The notes below the pieces were generated by a model. The model did not search any database. It had not been told where the DNA came from and was given only the letters and a program-made list of their open reading frames with translations. Positions 20,848-29,511 of a stretch of DNA of 30,794 nt are shown piece after piece. Source of the stretch: CBFDBF01 sp050295355 (GTDB lineage Bacteria > Pseudomonadota > Gammaproteobacteria > Chromatiales > Chromatiaceae); the NCBI GenBank assembly GCA_050295355.1, contig JBNKPL010000017.1, positions 1 to 30,794 of the forward strand, given 5' to 3'. The position numbers were made by a program, and so were the translations under genes. Position 1 is the stretch's first letter. Each line of letters starts with the position of its first letter.

Positions 20848-23049
20848 TCACACCTGGCGCTTTACTTCCAGCACGTCATTCAACTGCGAAATCTTGTGCA
20901 GGACCCGGCTCAGCTGCTCCATGCTGGAGATCTCCACGGTGAAACGCATCACCGCCTGGTCGGTTCGGCGGTCGGAGCGGGTGTTCACCCCGATCAGGTT
21001 CACCTCTTCGTTGGTCATGATGGCGGAGATGTCGCGCAGCAGCCCCTTGCGGTCGCCGGCCACCACCCGGATATCCACCGGGTAGTCGGTCTCTTCCGAG
21101 CGGCCGCCCCAGTGGACGCCGACCAGACGCTCCCGCGCCGCCGCATCCAGTTTGCTGACCCAGGAGCAGTCCGCACGGTGCACCGTTACCCCCTTGCCGC
21201 GGGTAATGAAGCCGATAATGGGATCATAGGGCACCGGCTTGCAGCAGCGGGCCATGTTGGTCATCAGCTCTTCCACGCCCTCCACCACCACGTCCGCCCG
21301 CCCGCCGCCCTTCTTTTGTGAAGCGCGGCGGGTGGGGTGGGGCCGCACAATGGGCAGCGGTTCGGCCGCTTCCGAGCGTTGTCCCATACCCGCCACCTGG
21401 ACCGGCGACACCTCGCCGCGGCCGATGGCGGCCAACAGGTCCTCCGGCTCCTTGAAGTTGAAGCGTTTGGCCGCGGTTTCCAGGTTGGGCTTGCCGGCCC
21501 CCAGACGGGCCAGCTCTCTCTCCAGCGCCTGGCGGCCGATATTGAGATGTTCCCCGTAATCCTGCTGTTTGAACCACTGCCGGACCTTGTTGCGCGCCCG
21601 CGAGGTGGCCAGATAACCGAGATGGTGACTGAGCCAGTCGCGGCTCGGCCCCCCCTCCTTGGCGGTAATGATCTCCACCATCTGCCCGCTCTCCAACTGC
21701 TGGGCCAGGGGCGCGATGCGCCCGTTGATACGCGCCCCCCGGCAGCGGTGTCCGATCTCGGTATGAATGCGATAGGCGAAGTCCAGCGGGGTGGCCCCCT
21801 TCGCCAGTTCGATTACCTTGCCTTCTGGCGTGAGCACATAGACCCGGGCCGCCTCAAACTCGTTGCCAAGCTCTTCGAGGGTACTCTCCGCGCCCTCTTC
21901 ATCCTTCATCTCCAGCCAGTTGCGCATCAGCACGATACGGCGTTCAAACTCTTCGTCCTGGCGGCGGCTCTCCTTGTAGCTCCAGTGGGCGGCTACGCCC
22001 AGCTCGGCATGTTCATGCATATCGTAGGTGCGGATCTGGATCTCCAGCGGTTTCTCCTCCGGCCCGATCACGGCGGTATGGATGGAGCGGTACATATTGG
22101 GCTTCGGGGTGGCGATATAGTCGTCAAACTCCCCGGGGATGTGTTTCCACAGGCCATGCACCACGCCCAGCACGCCGTAGCAGTCGGTGACCGATTTCAC
22201 CAGCACCCGCACGGCGCGCAGATCGAAGATCTGACTGATATCCACCCCCTTGCGCTGCATCTTCTTCCAGATGCTGAAGATGTGCTTCGGCCGTCCGGTG
22301 ATCTGCGCCTTGATGCCGGCGGCCTTGAACTCCCGCTGCAGTTGCTCGATCACCCGTGCGATATACTCCTCGCGGTCGGTCCGCTTGCCGTCCAGCAGGC
22401 CCGCGATCTCCATGTAGGCGGGGGATTCGAGGTAGCGGAAGGCGAGATCCTCCAGCTCCCATTTGATCTGCCAGATACCCAGGCGGTTGGCGAGCGGCGC
22501 ATAGATGTTCCGCGTCTCCTGGGCCTCCTGCATCCGCACCGCCTCCGGCTGGTATTTCAGGTTGCGCATCTCATACAGCCGGTCGGCGAGAATGATGAGA
22601 ATCACCCGCACATCGTCCGCAATGCTCAACAGCATGCGGCGTATGTTTTCCATGTGCTCCTCTTCCTCGTCCGGGTCCACCTCATCGGCCGAAGGGGTCA
22701 GCTCCCCGATCCGCGCCAGATCCCCCAGCATGGTGGCCACTTCCTTGCCGAAACGGCGGCCCAGTTCCTCCCCGCCGATCGCCTCCCGCGGCAACACGTT
22801 GTAGAGGATGGTGGCGATCAGGGTGTCCGTATCCAGCTCCAGACCCACCAGAATGTCCGCCACCTCCAGCGCACGGCGCAACACCCGGGTATCCCGCTCG
22901 CCCAGCGCCTCCAGCGCCAAGGCGCAGGCGTCACGCAAACGTCCGCGCGCCTTCCAGCCACGGCCGCCCGCCACCTGCTTTACCCAGGAAACCAGGTCCT
23001 TGCGTTCTATACGGTCGCCTTGCGGCAGGTTGGTGGTTACGGAAACCAT
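20848..23049 (-). CDS. relA: RelA-type (p)ppGpp synthetase, hydrolase domain degenerate
   Basis: 733 residues (E. coli RelA 744). It makes (p)ppGpp from ATP and GTP/GDP when ribosomes stall on uncharged tRNA. The N-terminal HD-like region (about 45-190) lacks the His-Asp pair: the expected HD position reads ILYNVLPREA, so hydrolase activity should be lost. The synthetase domain has EFDDYIATPKPN (Glu307-Asp310), the EFDD form typical of monofunctional RelA, not the RFKD form of SpoT/Rel. MYRSIHTAV and LEIQIRT follow. TGS (about 395-460, YVLTPEGKVIELAKGATPLD), a Cys-containing linker (MARCCKPVPYDPIIG) and a C-terminal ACT domain complete it. The rlmN operon lies downstream on the same strand. 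Confidence 0.96.
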   Translation of the reverse strand: MVSVTTNLPQGDRIERKDLVSWVKQVAGGRGWKARGRLRDACALALEALGERDTRVLRRALEVADILVGLELDTDTLIATILYNVLPREAIGGEELGRRFGKEVATMLGDLARIGELTPSADEVDPDEEEEHMENIRRMLLSIADDVRVILIILADRLYEMRNLKYQPEAVRMQEAQETRNIYAPLANRLGIWQIKWELEDLAFRYLESPAYMEIAGLLDGKRTDREEYIARVIEQLQREFKAAGIKAQITGRPKHIFSIWKKMQRKGVDISQIFDLRAVRVLVKSVTDCYGVLGVVHGLWKHIPGEFDDYIATPKPNMYRSIHTAVIGPEEKPLEIQIRTYDMHEHAELGVAAHWSYKESRRQDEEFERRIVLMRNWLEMKDEEGAESTLEELGNEFEAARVYVLTPEGKVIELAKGATPLDFAYRIHTEIGHRCRGARINGRIAPLAQQLESGQMVEIITAKEGGPSRDWLSHHLGYLATSRARNKVRQWFKQQDYGEHLNIGRQALERELARLGAGKPNLETAAKRFNFKEPEDLLAAIGRGEVSPVQVAGMGQRSEAAEPLPIVRPHPTRRASQKKGGGRADVVVEGVEELMTNMARCCKPVPYDPIIGFITRGKGVTVHRADCSWVSKLDAAARERLVGVHWGGRSEETDYPVDIRVVAGDRKGLLRDISAIMTNEEVNLIGVNTRSDRRTDQAVMRFTVEISSMEQLSRVLHKISQLNDVLEVKRQV

Positions 23050-23163
23050 CGGGATTTTGTTCTTGTCTCGATCCGGGATAAACAGGCTCTATTGTAGAAC
23101 CTATCCGGCCATCCCGCACGGGGATGCCGCCCAATAGCGGCGGACGGAGGAAAAAAGATTTTT

Positions 23164-23320
23164 TGCCACAGAGGGCACAGAGAACACAGAGGTTTGGAAT
23201 TGCGGGCGCGAAAGACAGGCCTTTCCCCGACCCGGACACCGAGCAGCGGTGGGGTAGGACCCCACCCCACGTCTGCCAGCCGCATCAACAGACTCCGTGT
23301 CCTCTGTGCCCTCCGTGGCA
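23164..23320. repeat. CACAGAG-family inverted repeat, copy 4, with a second repeat family in its loop
   Basis: Left arm at 23164-23192 (TGCCACAGAGGGCACAGAGA...) and right arm at 23293-23320 (CTCCGTGTCCTCTGTGCCCT...) are near-perfect complements 100 bp apart. Between them is a perfect 8-bp hairpin of the other family, GGTGGGGT-agg-ACCCCACC at 23248-23266. The block fills most of the 283-bp gap (23050-23332) between relA and htpG, which has no gene. It lies in the region where the htpG transcript ends and the relA promoter must be. Confidence 0.85.
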
Positions 23321-23332
23321 ATAACTTTTTCC

Positions 23333-25228
23333 CTACTGACTCAGCATCAGCTTGTTGAGGCGGTGCACAAACCCGGCCGGGTCTTCCAGCTGGCCGCCCT
23401 CCGCCAGCAGCGCCTGGTCGAACAGGATGCGGGAGAGATCGGCGAAGATATCCTCGTCCGGCTCCTGGTCCATACGCTGCAACAGCGGATGTTCCAGATT
23501 GATCTCCAGGATCGGCTGGGTCTTGGGGCCGCTCTGGCCGAGCTGCTCCAACACCCGTTGCAGGTTGGCGCTCATGTCGTAGTCGCCCACCACCAGACAG
23601 GCCGGGGATTCGGTCAGGCGGTTACTGACCCGCACCTCTTTCACCCCCTCGCCGAGGACGTTCTGGATGCGCTCCAGCAGCCCCTTGTGCTCCTCGGCGG
23701 CCTTCTCCAGCTCCTCCTTGGAAGCCTTGTCGTCCAACTCCCCCAGGTCCAGCTGCCCCTTGGCCACCGACTGGATGTGCTTGCCCTGATAGTCGCTGAG
23801 GTGGGTCACCAGCCATTCGTCCACCCGGTCGGAGAGCAGCAGGACTTCGATGCCTTTCTTCTTCAGCACTTCCAGGTGGGGGCTGAAGCGGGCGGCGGCC
23901 GGCGAATCGGCGGTGATGTAGTAGATCTTCTCCTGCTTCTCCTGCATGCGCTCGATGTATTCGTCCAGGGAGACGGTCTGTTCGGTGCCTTCCGATTTGC
24001 TGGTGGCGAAGCGCAGCAGCCCGCCGATCTTCTCCTTGTTGCCATGGTCCTCGGCGGGCCCCTCCTTCAGCACCTTGCCGAACTCCTTCCAGAACTTCTG
24101 GTACTTCTCCGTATCGTCCTTGGCCATCTTCTCCAGCACGCCGAGCACCCGCTTCACATTGGCGTTGCGGATGGCGTCGATCTTCTTGTCGTGCTGCAGG
24201 ATCTCACGGGAAACATTGAGCGGCAGGTCATCGGAATCCACTACCCCCTTCACGAAGCGCAGGTAGTGGGGCATTAGCTTGTCCGCCTCGTCCATGATGA
24301 ACACCCGGCGCACATAAAGCTTGACGCCGTGCTTCTGCTCCCGGTCCCAAAGATCGAAGGGTGCGCGGCCTGGGATATAGAGCAGCGAGGTGTATTCGTT
24401 GCTCCCCTCCACCCGGTTGTGGGCGTACGCCAGGGGGTCTTCAAAATCGTGCCCGATGTGCTTGTAGAACTCGTTGTACTCCTCTTCGGAGACATCGGAC
24501 TTGTTGCGCATCCACAGGGCGGTGCCACGGTTTACCTGCTCCCACTCCGGGGTCTTTTTTTCCTTCTCCTCGCCGTACAGCTCTTCCAGCATCTCAATGG
24601 GGATGGCGATGTGGTCGGAGAACTTGGAGATGATGGAGCGCAGGCGGAAGGCCTCCAGGAACTCATCCTCTCCCTCGCGCAGATGCAGGGTAATATCGGT
24701 GCCGCGGCCCGCCTTCTCCACCGTCTCGATGGTGTAGTCGCCTTCGCCAGAGGATTCCCAGCGCACGCCGTGTTCCGCGCCCAGACCCGCGCGGCGGGTG
24801 AGCATGGTCACCTTGTCGGCGACGATGAAGGCGGAGTAGAAACCGACGCCGAACTGGCCAATGAGCTGGCTGTCCTCGCTCTGCTCGCCGCTCATGGACT
24901 CCAGGAAGCGGCGGGTGCCGGAGGTGGCGATGGAGCCGATGATCTCCGTCACCTCCTGGCGGTTCATGCCGATGCCGTTGTCCGAGATGGTGACCGTGCG
25001 GCGCTCCTTGTCCACCGAGATGCGGATGCGCAGACTGGGGTCCTCTTCATAGAGGGCGTCGTCGGAAAGGGCCTCGAAGCGGAGCTTCTCCGCCGCGTCC
25101 GAGGCGTTGGATATCAGTTCCCGCAGGAAGATCTCTTTATTGCTGTACAGGGAACGGATCACCAGGTTCAGCACCTGGCTCACCTCGGCCTGAAACTCCA
25201 GTGTCTCCTTATGCGCGTCGACGGTCAT
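23333..25228 (-). CDS. htpG: Molecular chaperone HtpG (Hsp90)
   Basis: 631 residues (E. coli 624). This ATP-dependent cytosolic chaperone starts with KETLEFQAEVSQVLNLVIRS. The N-terminal ATPase domain (1 to about 225) shows LRELISNASDAAEKLRF, the nucleotide-binding ISDNGIGM, GSIATSGT and IGQFGVGFYSAF. The middle domain follows (LYIPGRAPFDLW, VRRVFIMDEADKLMPHYLRF, DSDDLPLNVSREIL). The C-terminal dimerisation domain is about 510-631. GGAGG lies 10 bases before the ATG. Upstream are a good heat-shock promoter and a leader hairpin, described separately. It is divergent from phosphoglucomutase. Confidence 0.97.
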   Translation of the reverse strand: MTVDAHKETLEFQAEVSQVLNLVIRSLYSNKEIFLRELISNASDAAEKLRFEALSDDALYEEDPSLRIRISVDKERRTVTISDNGIGMNRQEVTEIIGSIATSGTRRFLESMSGEQSEDSQLIGQFGVGFYSAFIVADKVTMLTRRAGLGAEHGVRWESSGEGDYTIETVEKAGRGTDITLHLREGEDEFLEAFRLRSIISKFSDHIAIPIEMLEELYGEEKEKKTPEWEQVNRGTALWMRNKSDVSEEEYNEFYKHIGHDFEDPLAYAHNRVEGSNEYTSLLYIPGRAPFDLWDREQKHGVKLYVRRVFIMDEADKLMPHYLRFVKGVVDSDDLPLNVSREILQHDKKIDAIRNANVKRVLGVLEKMAKDDTEKYQKFWKEFGKVLKEGPAEDHGNKEKIGGLLRFATSKSEGTEQTVSLDEYIERMQEKQEKIYYITADSPAAARFSPHLEVLKKKGIEVLLLSDRVDEWLVTHLSDYQGKHIQSVAKGQLDLGELDDKASKEELEKAAEEHKGLLERIQNVLGEGVKEVRVSNRLTESPACLVVGDYDMSANLQRVLEQLGQSGPKTQPILEINLEHPLLQRMDQEPDEDIFADLSRILFDQALLAEGGQLEDPAGFVHRLNKLMLSQ

Positions 25229-25276
25229 GTTGTTGTTGCCTCCAGATCCTATAATCGGTTTATTGAATTGCTGTCA

Positions 25277-25306
25277 CCAATTCCGGTTCTTTTTCATGGG
25301 AATTGG
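25277..25306 (-). promoter_or_regulatory. Hairpin in the htpG 5' leader
   Basis: CCAATTCC at 25277-25284 and GGAATTGG at 25299-25306 form an 8-bp perfect stem with a 14-base loop. It lies just downstream of the predicted transcription start and about 50 bases before the htpG ATG. It does not cover the Shine-Dalgarno sequence, so a simple thermosensor is not implied. mRNA stabilisation is possible. Confidence 0.5.
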
Positions 25307-25319
25307 GATTCAGCGGCTA

Positions 25320-25348
25320 TAGATAGGTCCCGGCGGCTGAATTTCAAG
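25320..25348 (-). promoter_or_regulatory. Sigma-32 (heat-shock) promoter of htpG
   Basis: On the minus strand CTTGAAA (25342-25348) is followed by 14 bases and then CCTATCTA (25320-25327). The established sigma-32 consensus is CTTGAAA, 13-15 bases, CCCCATNT. The -35 match is perfect and the -10 differs at two positions. Transcription would start near 25313, giving a leader of about 85 bases. htpG is a classic member of the sigma-32 regulon. Confidence 0.8.
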
Positions 25349-25425
25349 GCCCTCTCTCGAAACCATTGCGGGCCTGTGGTTGAATAGCCGGTCACAAATG
25401 GAAACAACAGACTAAACTCGATCCC

Positions 25426-27060
25426 ATGAACGTCCAACAGATCACCACCACCCCCTTCACCGATCAGCGCCCGGGCACCTCCGGCCTGCGCAAGAAGGTC
25501 GCCGTTTTCCGGCAGCCCCACTATCTGGAAAACTTCGTACAGTCACTATTCGACACCCAGCCCGATCTCAAGGGCGGGGTACTGGTGGTGGGCGGCGACG
25601 GCCGCTTCTACAACCGCACCGCCATCCAGATCATCCTCCGAATGGCCGCCGCCAACGGCGTGGCCAAGTGCATCGTGGGCCAGGGCGGCCTGTTCTCCAC
25701 CCCCGCCGTCTCCTGCGTCATCCGCAAATACCAGACCCAGGGCGGCATCATCCTTTCCGCCAGCCACAATCCCGGCGGCCAGAGCGGGGACTTCGGCATC
25801 AAGTTCAACGTGGCCAACGGCGGCCCGGCCCCGGAAAGCGTCACCGAGGCCTCCTTCCAACGCAGCCTGGAGATCGACCGCTACCTGATCACGGAGGCCG
25901 GCGACATCGACCTGGACCACACTGGCAGCACCTGGCTCGGCGATATGAAGGTGGAGATCATCGATCCGGTGGCCGACTACGCGGAACTGATGCGGAATCT
26001 GTTCGACTTCGAAGCGATTCGCAGCCTGTTTAACACCGGCATTTTCCAGATGCGTTTCGACGCCATGTACGCCATTACCGGCCCCTACGCCATCCGCATC
26101 CTGGAAGAGATGCTGGACGCCGAACCGGGGACCGTCCTCAACGGCACCCCGCGGGAGGATTTTGGCGGTGGGCACCCCGATCCCAACCTGATTCACGCCA
26201 ATGAAATCGTGGAACTCACCCACGGCTTCGATCCCGTGGACTTCGCCGCCGCCTCGGACGGAGACGGCGACCGCAACATGATCCTGGGCAAGAACTTTTT
26301 CGTCACCCCCAGCGACAGTCTGGCGGTGCTGGCCGCCAACGCCCATCTGGTGCCCGGCTACCACCGGGGCATCGCGGGCATCGCCCGCTCCATGCCCACC
26401 AGCCAGGCCGCCGACCGGGTGGCCGACGCCATGGGCATCGAATGCTACGAGACCCCCACTGGCTGGAAGTTCTTCGGCAACCTACTGGACGCCCGCAAGA
26501 TCACCATGTGCGGCGAAGAGAGTTTCGGCACCAGTTCCGACCACGTCCGCGAGAAGGACGGCCTCTGGGCGGTGCTGTTCTGGCTCAACCTGCTGGCGGT
26601 AAAACAGAAATCGGTAGCGCAGATTGTGCAGGAACACTGGCACCGCTTCGGCCGCAACTTCTACACCCGCCACGATTACGAAGAGGTGGACAAAGAGGCG
26701 GCGGAAGGCCTGATGGAGCACCTGAAAGGGAGCCTGGCCTCCCTACCCGGCCGCGGCTTCGGCGAGTATACGGTGCAGTATGCGGACAACTTCAGCTACA
26801 CCGATCCGATCGACGGCAGCGTGTCAGAGAACCAGGGTATCCGCATCGGCTTCACCGACGGCTCCCGGATCGTGTTCCGCCTCTCGGGGACCGGCACCAA
26901 AGGGGCCACCCTGCGGGTCTATCTGGAGTGCTACGAACCCGATCCTGAGAAACACGACCAGGCCACCGCCGAGGTCATGGCCCCGCTGGAGGCCATCGCC
27001 CAGGAGATCGCCGGGATCGCAGAGCGCACCGGGCGCAGCGAGCCGAGCGTTATCACCTGA
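25426..27060 (+). CDS. pgm: Alpha-D-glucose phosphate-specific phosphoglucomutase
   Basis: 544 residues. It interconverts glucose 1-phosphate and glucose 6-phosphate for glycogen, polysaccharide and nucleotide-sugar synthesis. All four active-site loops are visible: the phosphoserine loop ILSASHNPGG (Ser113), the metal-binding loop DGDGDRN at about 280-286, the sugar-specificity loop CGEESFGTSS and the phosphate-binding loop RLSGTGTKGATLRVYLE. TPFTDQRPGTSGLRKKV at the N-terminus is typical of the eukaryote-like PGM1 branch present in many proteobacteria. The start is the ATG at 25426. It is divergent from htpG across 197 bp and followed by a CACAGAG half-repeat. Confidence 0.96.
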   Translation: MNVQQITTTPFTDQRPGTSGLRKKVAVFRQPHYLENFVQSLFDTQPDLKGGVLVVGGDGRFYNRTAIQIILRMAAANGVAKCIVGQGGLFSTPAVSCVIRKYQTQGGIILSASHNPGGQSGDFGIKFNVANGGPAPESVTEASFQRSLEIDRYLITEAGDIDLDHTGSTWLGDMKVEIIDPVADYAELMRNLFDFEAIRSLFNTGIFQMRFDAMYAITGPYAIRILEEMLDAEPGTVLNGTPREDFGGGHPDPNLIHANEIVELTHGFDPVDFAAASDGDGDRNMILGKNFFVTPSDSLAVLAANAHLVPGYHRGIAGIARSMPTSQAADRVADAMGIECYETPTGWKFFGNLLDARKITMCGEESFGTSSDHVREKDGLWAVLFWLNLLAVKQKSVAQIVQEHWHRFGRNFYTRHDYEEVDKEAAEGLMEHLKGSLASLPGRGFGEYTVQYADNFSYTDPIDGSVSENQGIRIGFTDGSRIVFRLSGTGTKGATLRVYLECYEPDPEKHDQATAEVMAPLEAIAQEIAGIAERTGRSEPSVIT

Positions 27061-27067
27061 AGATTAT

Positions 27068-27095
27068 TGCCACAGAGGCACAGAGAACACGGAGG
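27068..27095 (+). repeat. CACAGAG-family half-repeat, copy 5 (single arm)
   Basis: TGCCACAGAGGCACAGAGAA continues to ACACGGAGG at 27095. It matches the left arm of copy 4 (23164-23192) apart from a one-base deletion and a change. It begins 7 bp after the pgm stop, and no complementary right arm follows before the next gene. It is probably a decayed or single-ended copy. Confidence 0.75.
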
Positions 27096-27216
27096 TTTTG
27101 CCGTCTGCAAGACATGGTCTAACCCTCCACCCGCTGGAGCCTCTCCCCGGCTTTCTTGTATCACCGCCCCAATCGTTATATACCTACCCGGCAGCCATCC
27201 AACCTGGGAGTATTCC

Positions 27217-28626
27217 GTGGAAGTAACGAAGGTCGATATCGCCATCATCGGTTCCGGCAGCGCCGGTTTGTATGCCCTGAGCAAGGTCCGCCCCTCGGGC
27301 AAGAGTTTCGTCTTGATCAACGGTGGTCCCGTAGGCACCACCTGCGCGCGGGTGGGCTGTATGCCCTCCAAGGCGCTGATCCAGGTGGCGGAAGACTACC
27401 ATCGCTGCCGCATCCTGGACCGCTACGGGGTGGAGGGACACGACGAACTGGAACTGGATGCCGAAGAGACGATGGAGCATGTGCGCGACCTGCGCGACAC
27501 CTTCGTGGAGCGGGTGCGCTCCAACAGCACCGACCAGATGCCGGAGGAGCGCTTTATCGAGGGCTACGCCCACTTCGTGGACGCCCATACCGTGGAGGTC
27601 AAAGGACAGCGGATTGAGGCCGATAAATTCATCATCGCCACCGGCTCCAAGCCCGTCATCCCCGCCGCCTGGGAGCCGTTCCGCGACCGCATCCTCACCA
27701 CCGATGAGATCTTTGAGCTGGAGCACCTGCCCCGCTCCCTGGCGGTGATCGGCCTCGGCGCCATCGGCCTGGAACTGGGCCAGGCCCTCTCCCGCCTGGA
27801 GGTGGAGGTGACCGGCTTCGACATGCTGACAAGCATCGGCGGCCTGACCGATCCCGAGATCTCGAAAGCCGCCATCAATCTCATCGGCAAGGAGTTCCCC
27901 ATCCACCTGGGCGTGGCGGCGGAGATCAGCGAAGAGGGCGATCAACTGCGCGTCACCGCGGGCGAACACTCCGTGGTGGTGGACCGGGTGCTGGCCAGCC
28001 TCGGCCGCGCGCCCAACCTGGCACACCTGGGCCTGGAAAACACAGGTATCGAACTGAATGAGCGCGGCATGCCGCTGTTCAATCCCAACACCATGCAGTG
28101 CGGAGACTCCCATATCTTCATCGCGGGCGACGTCAACGGCGACCGCCCCCTGCTCCATGAAGCGGGTGATGAAGGACGCATCGCCGGGCTCAACGCCAGC
28201 GGCGATGCCATCCAGTCCTTCCAGCGCAAGACCCCCATCGGCATCGTGTTCTGCGATCCCAACATCGCCGCCGCCGGCAAACGCTGGGCGGAACTGGACC
28301 CCGAAACCACCGCCGTGGGCACGGTCAACTTCCCGCCCGTGGGGCGCGCCCTGATCATGGGCAAGAACAAGGGCATCCTGCGGGTTTACGCGGACAAAGC
28401 CAGCGGCAAGCTACTCGGCTCGGAGATGTTCTGCGTCAAAGGGGAACACCTGGCCCACCTGCTGGCCTGGTGCATCCAGAGAGAGATGACCGTGGGCGAA
28501 CTGCTGCAGATGCCCTTCTACCACCCCGTGATCGAAGAGGCGCTGCAGGCGGCGCTGTATGACTGCTACGCGCAAATCGAAACCAAGAACGAAGGGCCGA
28601 TCACGGAACTGAGGCCGTTGGTGTAG
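27217..28626 (+). CDS. Dihydrolipoamide dehydrogenase-like FAD/NAD-dependent disulfide oxidoreductase
   Basis: 469 residues. Class I pyridine-nucleotide disulfide oxidoreductase. The FAD fingerprint GSGSAG is at 12-17. The redox-active pair Cys43/Cys48 lies in TTCARVGCMPSKALIQ, the lipoamide-dehydrogenase spacing. The NAD domain has VIGLGAIGLELGQALSRL, and HIFIAGDVNGDRPLLHEA matches the second FAD motif. The interface ends with FYHPVIEEAL, the His-Glu pair of the active site. The GTG start at 27217 has TGGGAG at 27205-27210. No E1/E2 dehydrogenase genes are adjacent, so it is not the standard complex-bound lpd; it may be a stand-alone paralogue acting on lipoamide or another disulfide. The upstream open frame to 27067 passes through a repeat and is discounted. 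Confidence 0.92.
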   Translation: MEVTKVDIAIIGSGSAGLYALSKVRPSGKSFVLINGGPVGTTCARVGCMPSKALIQVAEDYHRCRILDRYGVEGHDELELDAEETMEHVRDLRDTFVERVRSNSTDQMPEERFIEGYAHFVDAHTVEVKGQRIEADKFIIATGSKPVIPAAWEPFRDRILTTDEIFELEHLPRSLAVIGLGAIGLELGQALSRLEVEVTGFDMLTSIGGLTDPEISKAAINLIGKEFPIHLGVAAEISEEGDQLRVTAGEHSVVVDRVLASLGRAPNLAHLGLENTGIELNERGMPLFNPNTMQCGDSHIFIAGDVNGDRPLLHEAGDEGRIAGLNASGDAIQSFQRKTPIGIVFCDPNIAAAGKRWAELDPETTAVGTVNFPPVGRALIMGKNKGILRVYADKASGKLLGSEMFCVKGEHLAHLLAWCIQREMTVGELLQMPFYHPVIEEALQAALYDCYAQIETKNEGPITELRPLV

Positions 28627-28631
28627 TTCCC

Positions 28632-28782
28632 GGCGGGACAGGGTCCCGCCCTACGGCTCGTAAGCCTCCCTCAACGTAGGGTGGGGCCCTGCCCTACCAA
28701 TTGCCTTGCGGGTATCGCGGGCGACCCGACCCATCTATGCCTGATCGGGCGCCGGGGATGGTGGGGTAAGACACCACCCTAC
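28632..28782. repeat. GTAGGGTGGGG-family palindromic repeats between convergent genes
   Basis: A small hairpin, GGCGGGA/TCCCGCC (28632-28650), begins 6 bp after the flavoprotein stop. Then GTAGGGTGG (28676-28684) and CCACCCTAC (28774-28782) form a 9-bp perfect outer stem about 90 bp apart. The right arm is part of GGTGGGGTAAGACACCACCC. The sequence 28676-28690 matches 6845-6859, the copy after sodB, over 15 bases. The right edge contains the stop codon (TAG) of the convergent hydrolase gene. Confidence 0.82.
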
Positions 28783-29465
28783 AATCCTTGCAGGTTGCTC
28801 ACCGCTTTACGAATCACCGCCGCACTCTCTGCCGGCCGCGCCTGCAAAATAAAGTGCGGCCCATCGATCTCTTCGAACGTGCTATTCGAATAGGCGTCCG
28901 CGAACGCCTGCCGTTTGGATGGATCCACAAGCGCGTCCCTTGCCGCGCCGATATAGACCGCCGGGCAGGGTGACCGAAAACCATCGTAACGGGCCTTGCC
29001 AATGACCGACAAACGATCCTTGAGAACCTTGGTAGGGACCGACCGCACGACCCGCCTGAACGCCTGAATCATTTCGGCGCCGGCATCACTGCCGAGAAAC
29101 CATTTTCGAAAAGCAACCGATGAAAACGGGAGCGAAGAGAGCAGCTTGAGCGGCAACCACCTGGCAACCCTTACCAAAAACGGCCGCGGCGCGGACAGAA
29201 AGGTTGCAACGAAAATAATCCCTTTCAGATTCGGGATCTCTTGCTGCGACAACCTGGCCGCGATACCGCCCGAGAATGACTCCGCCAAAAGGATAAAGTC
29301 GCCGTCCGGCAAGCGCTCTTTTACGTACCGCGCCAGACGCTCATAATCCTGCGGCCCTGACTGCGGCAAAGGGACCATAAGCGCATCCATATCGCGCAGT
29401 TCCGCCAGCAACCGATAGAAGAGCGCGCCCGTCCCATCCATCCCGGGCAACAGCACGATTTTCAA
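28779..29465 (-). CDS. Alpha/beta-fold hydrolase
   Basis: 228 residues with an alpha/beta hydrolase fold. The N-terminus VLLPGMDGTGALF forms the oxyanion-hole strand-turn (PGMDGTG). The nucleophile elbow is AESFSGG with Ser63 as the likely nucleophile. Asp in GAARDALVDPSKR and His in EIDGPHFIL complete the triad. There is no signal peptide. The substrate is unknown; lipase or esterase are generic possibilities. The start is a TTG at 29465 with GGGGG six bases upstream. Its stop codon falls in the right edge of the GTAGGGTGGGG repeat, with a final ...NLQGL. It is transcribed towards the flavoprotein gene. Confidence 0.85.
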   Translation of the reverse strand: MKIVLLPGMDGTGALFYRLLAELRDMDALMVPLPQSGPQDYERLARYVKERLPDGDFILLAESFSGGIAARLSQQEIPNLKGIIFVATFLSAPRPFLVRVARWLPLKLLSSLPFSSVAFRKWFLGSDAGAEMIQAFRRVVRSVPTKVLKDRLSVIGKARYDGFRSPCPAVYIGAARDALVDPSKRQAFADAYSNSTFEEIDGPHFILQARPAESAAVIRKAVSNLQGL

Positions 29466-29511
29466 CTCCCGCCCCCTTTAGCCGCCATGGCGCGCGCAGA
29501 TCCCGTGCAGT

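Noticed and set aside
21337..23097. Long plus-strand open frame (586 codons) opposite relA; similar long frames opposite hisS (16300-17742) and der (12933-14213)
   Set aside because: They lie wholly antisense to genes with clear family motifs. Their translations are His/Gln/Leu/Gly-rich shadows typical of GC-rich DNA, with no recognisable domain.
25250..25255. TATAAT on the plus strand as a pgm promoter
   Set aside because: No acceptable -35 hexamer lies 16-18 bases upstream, and the position falls at the start of the htpG gene. It is probably chance in an AT-rich leader.
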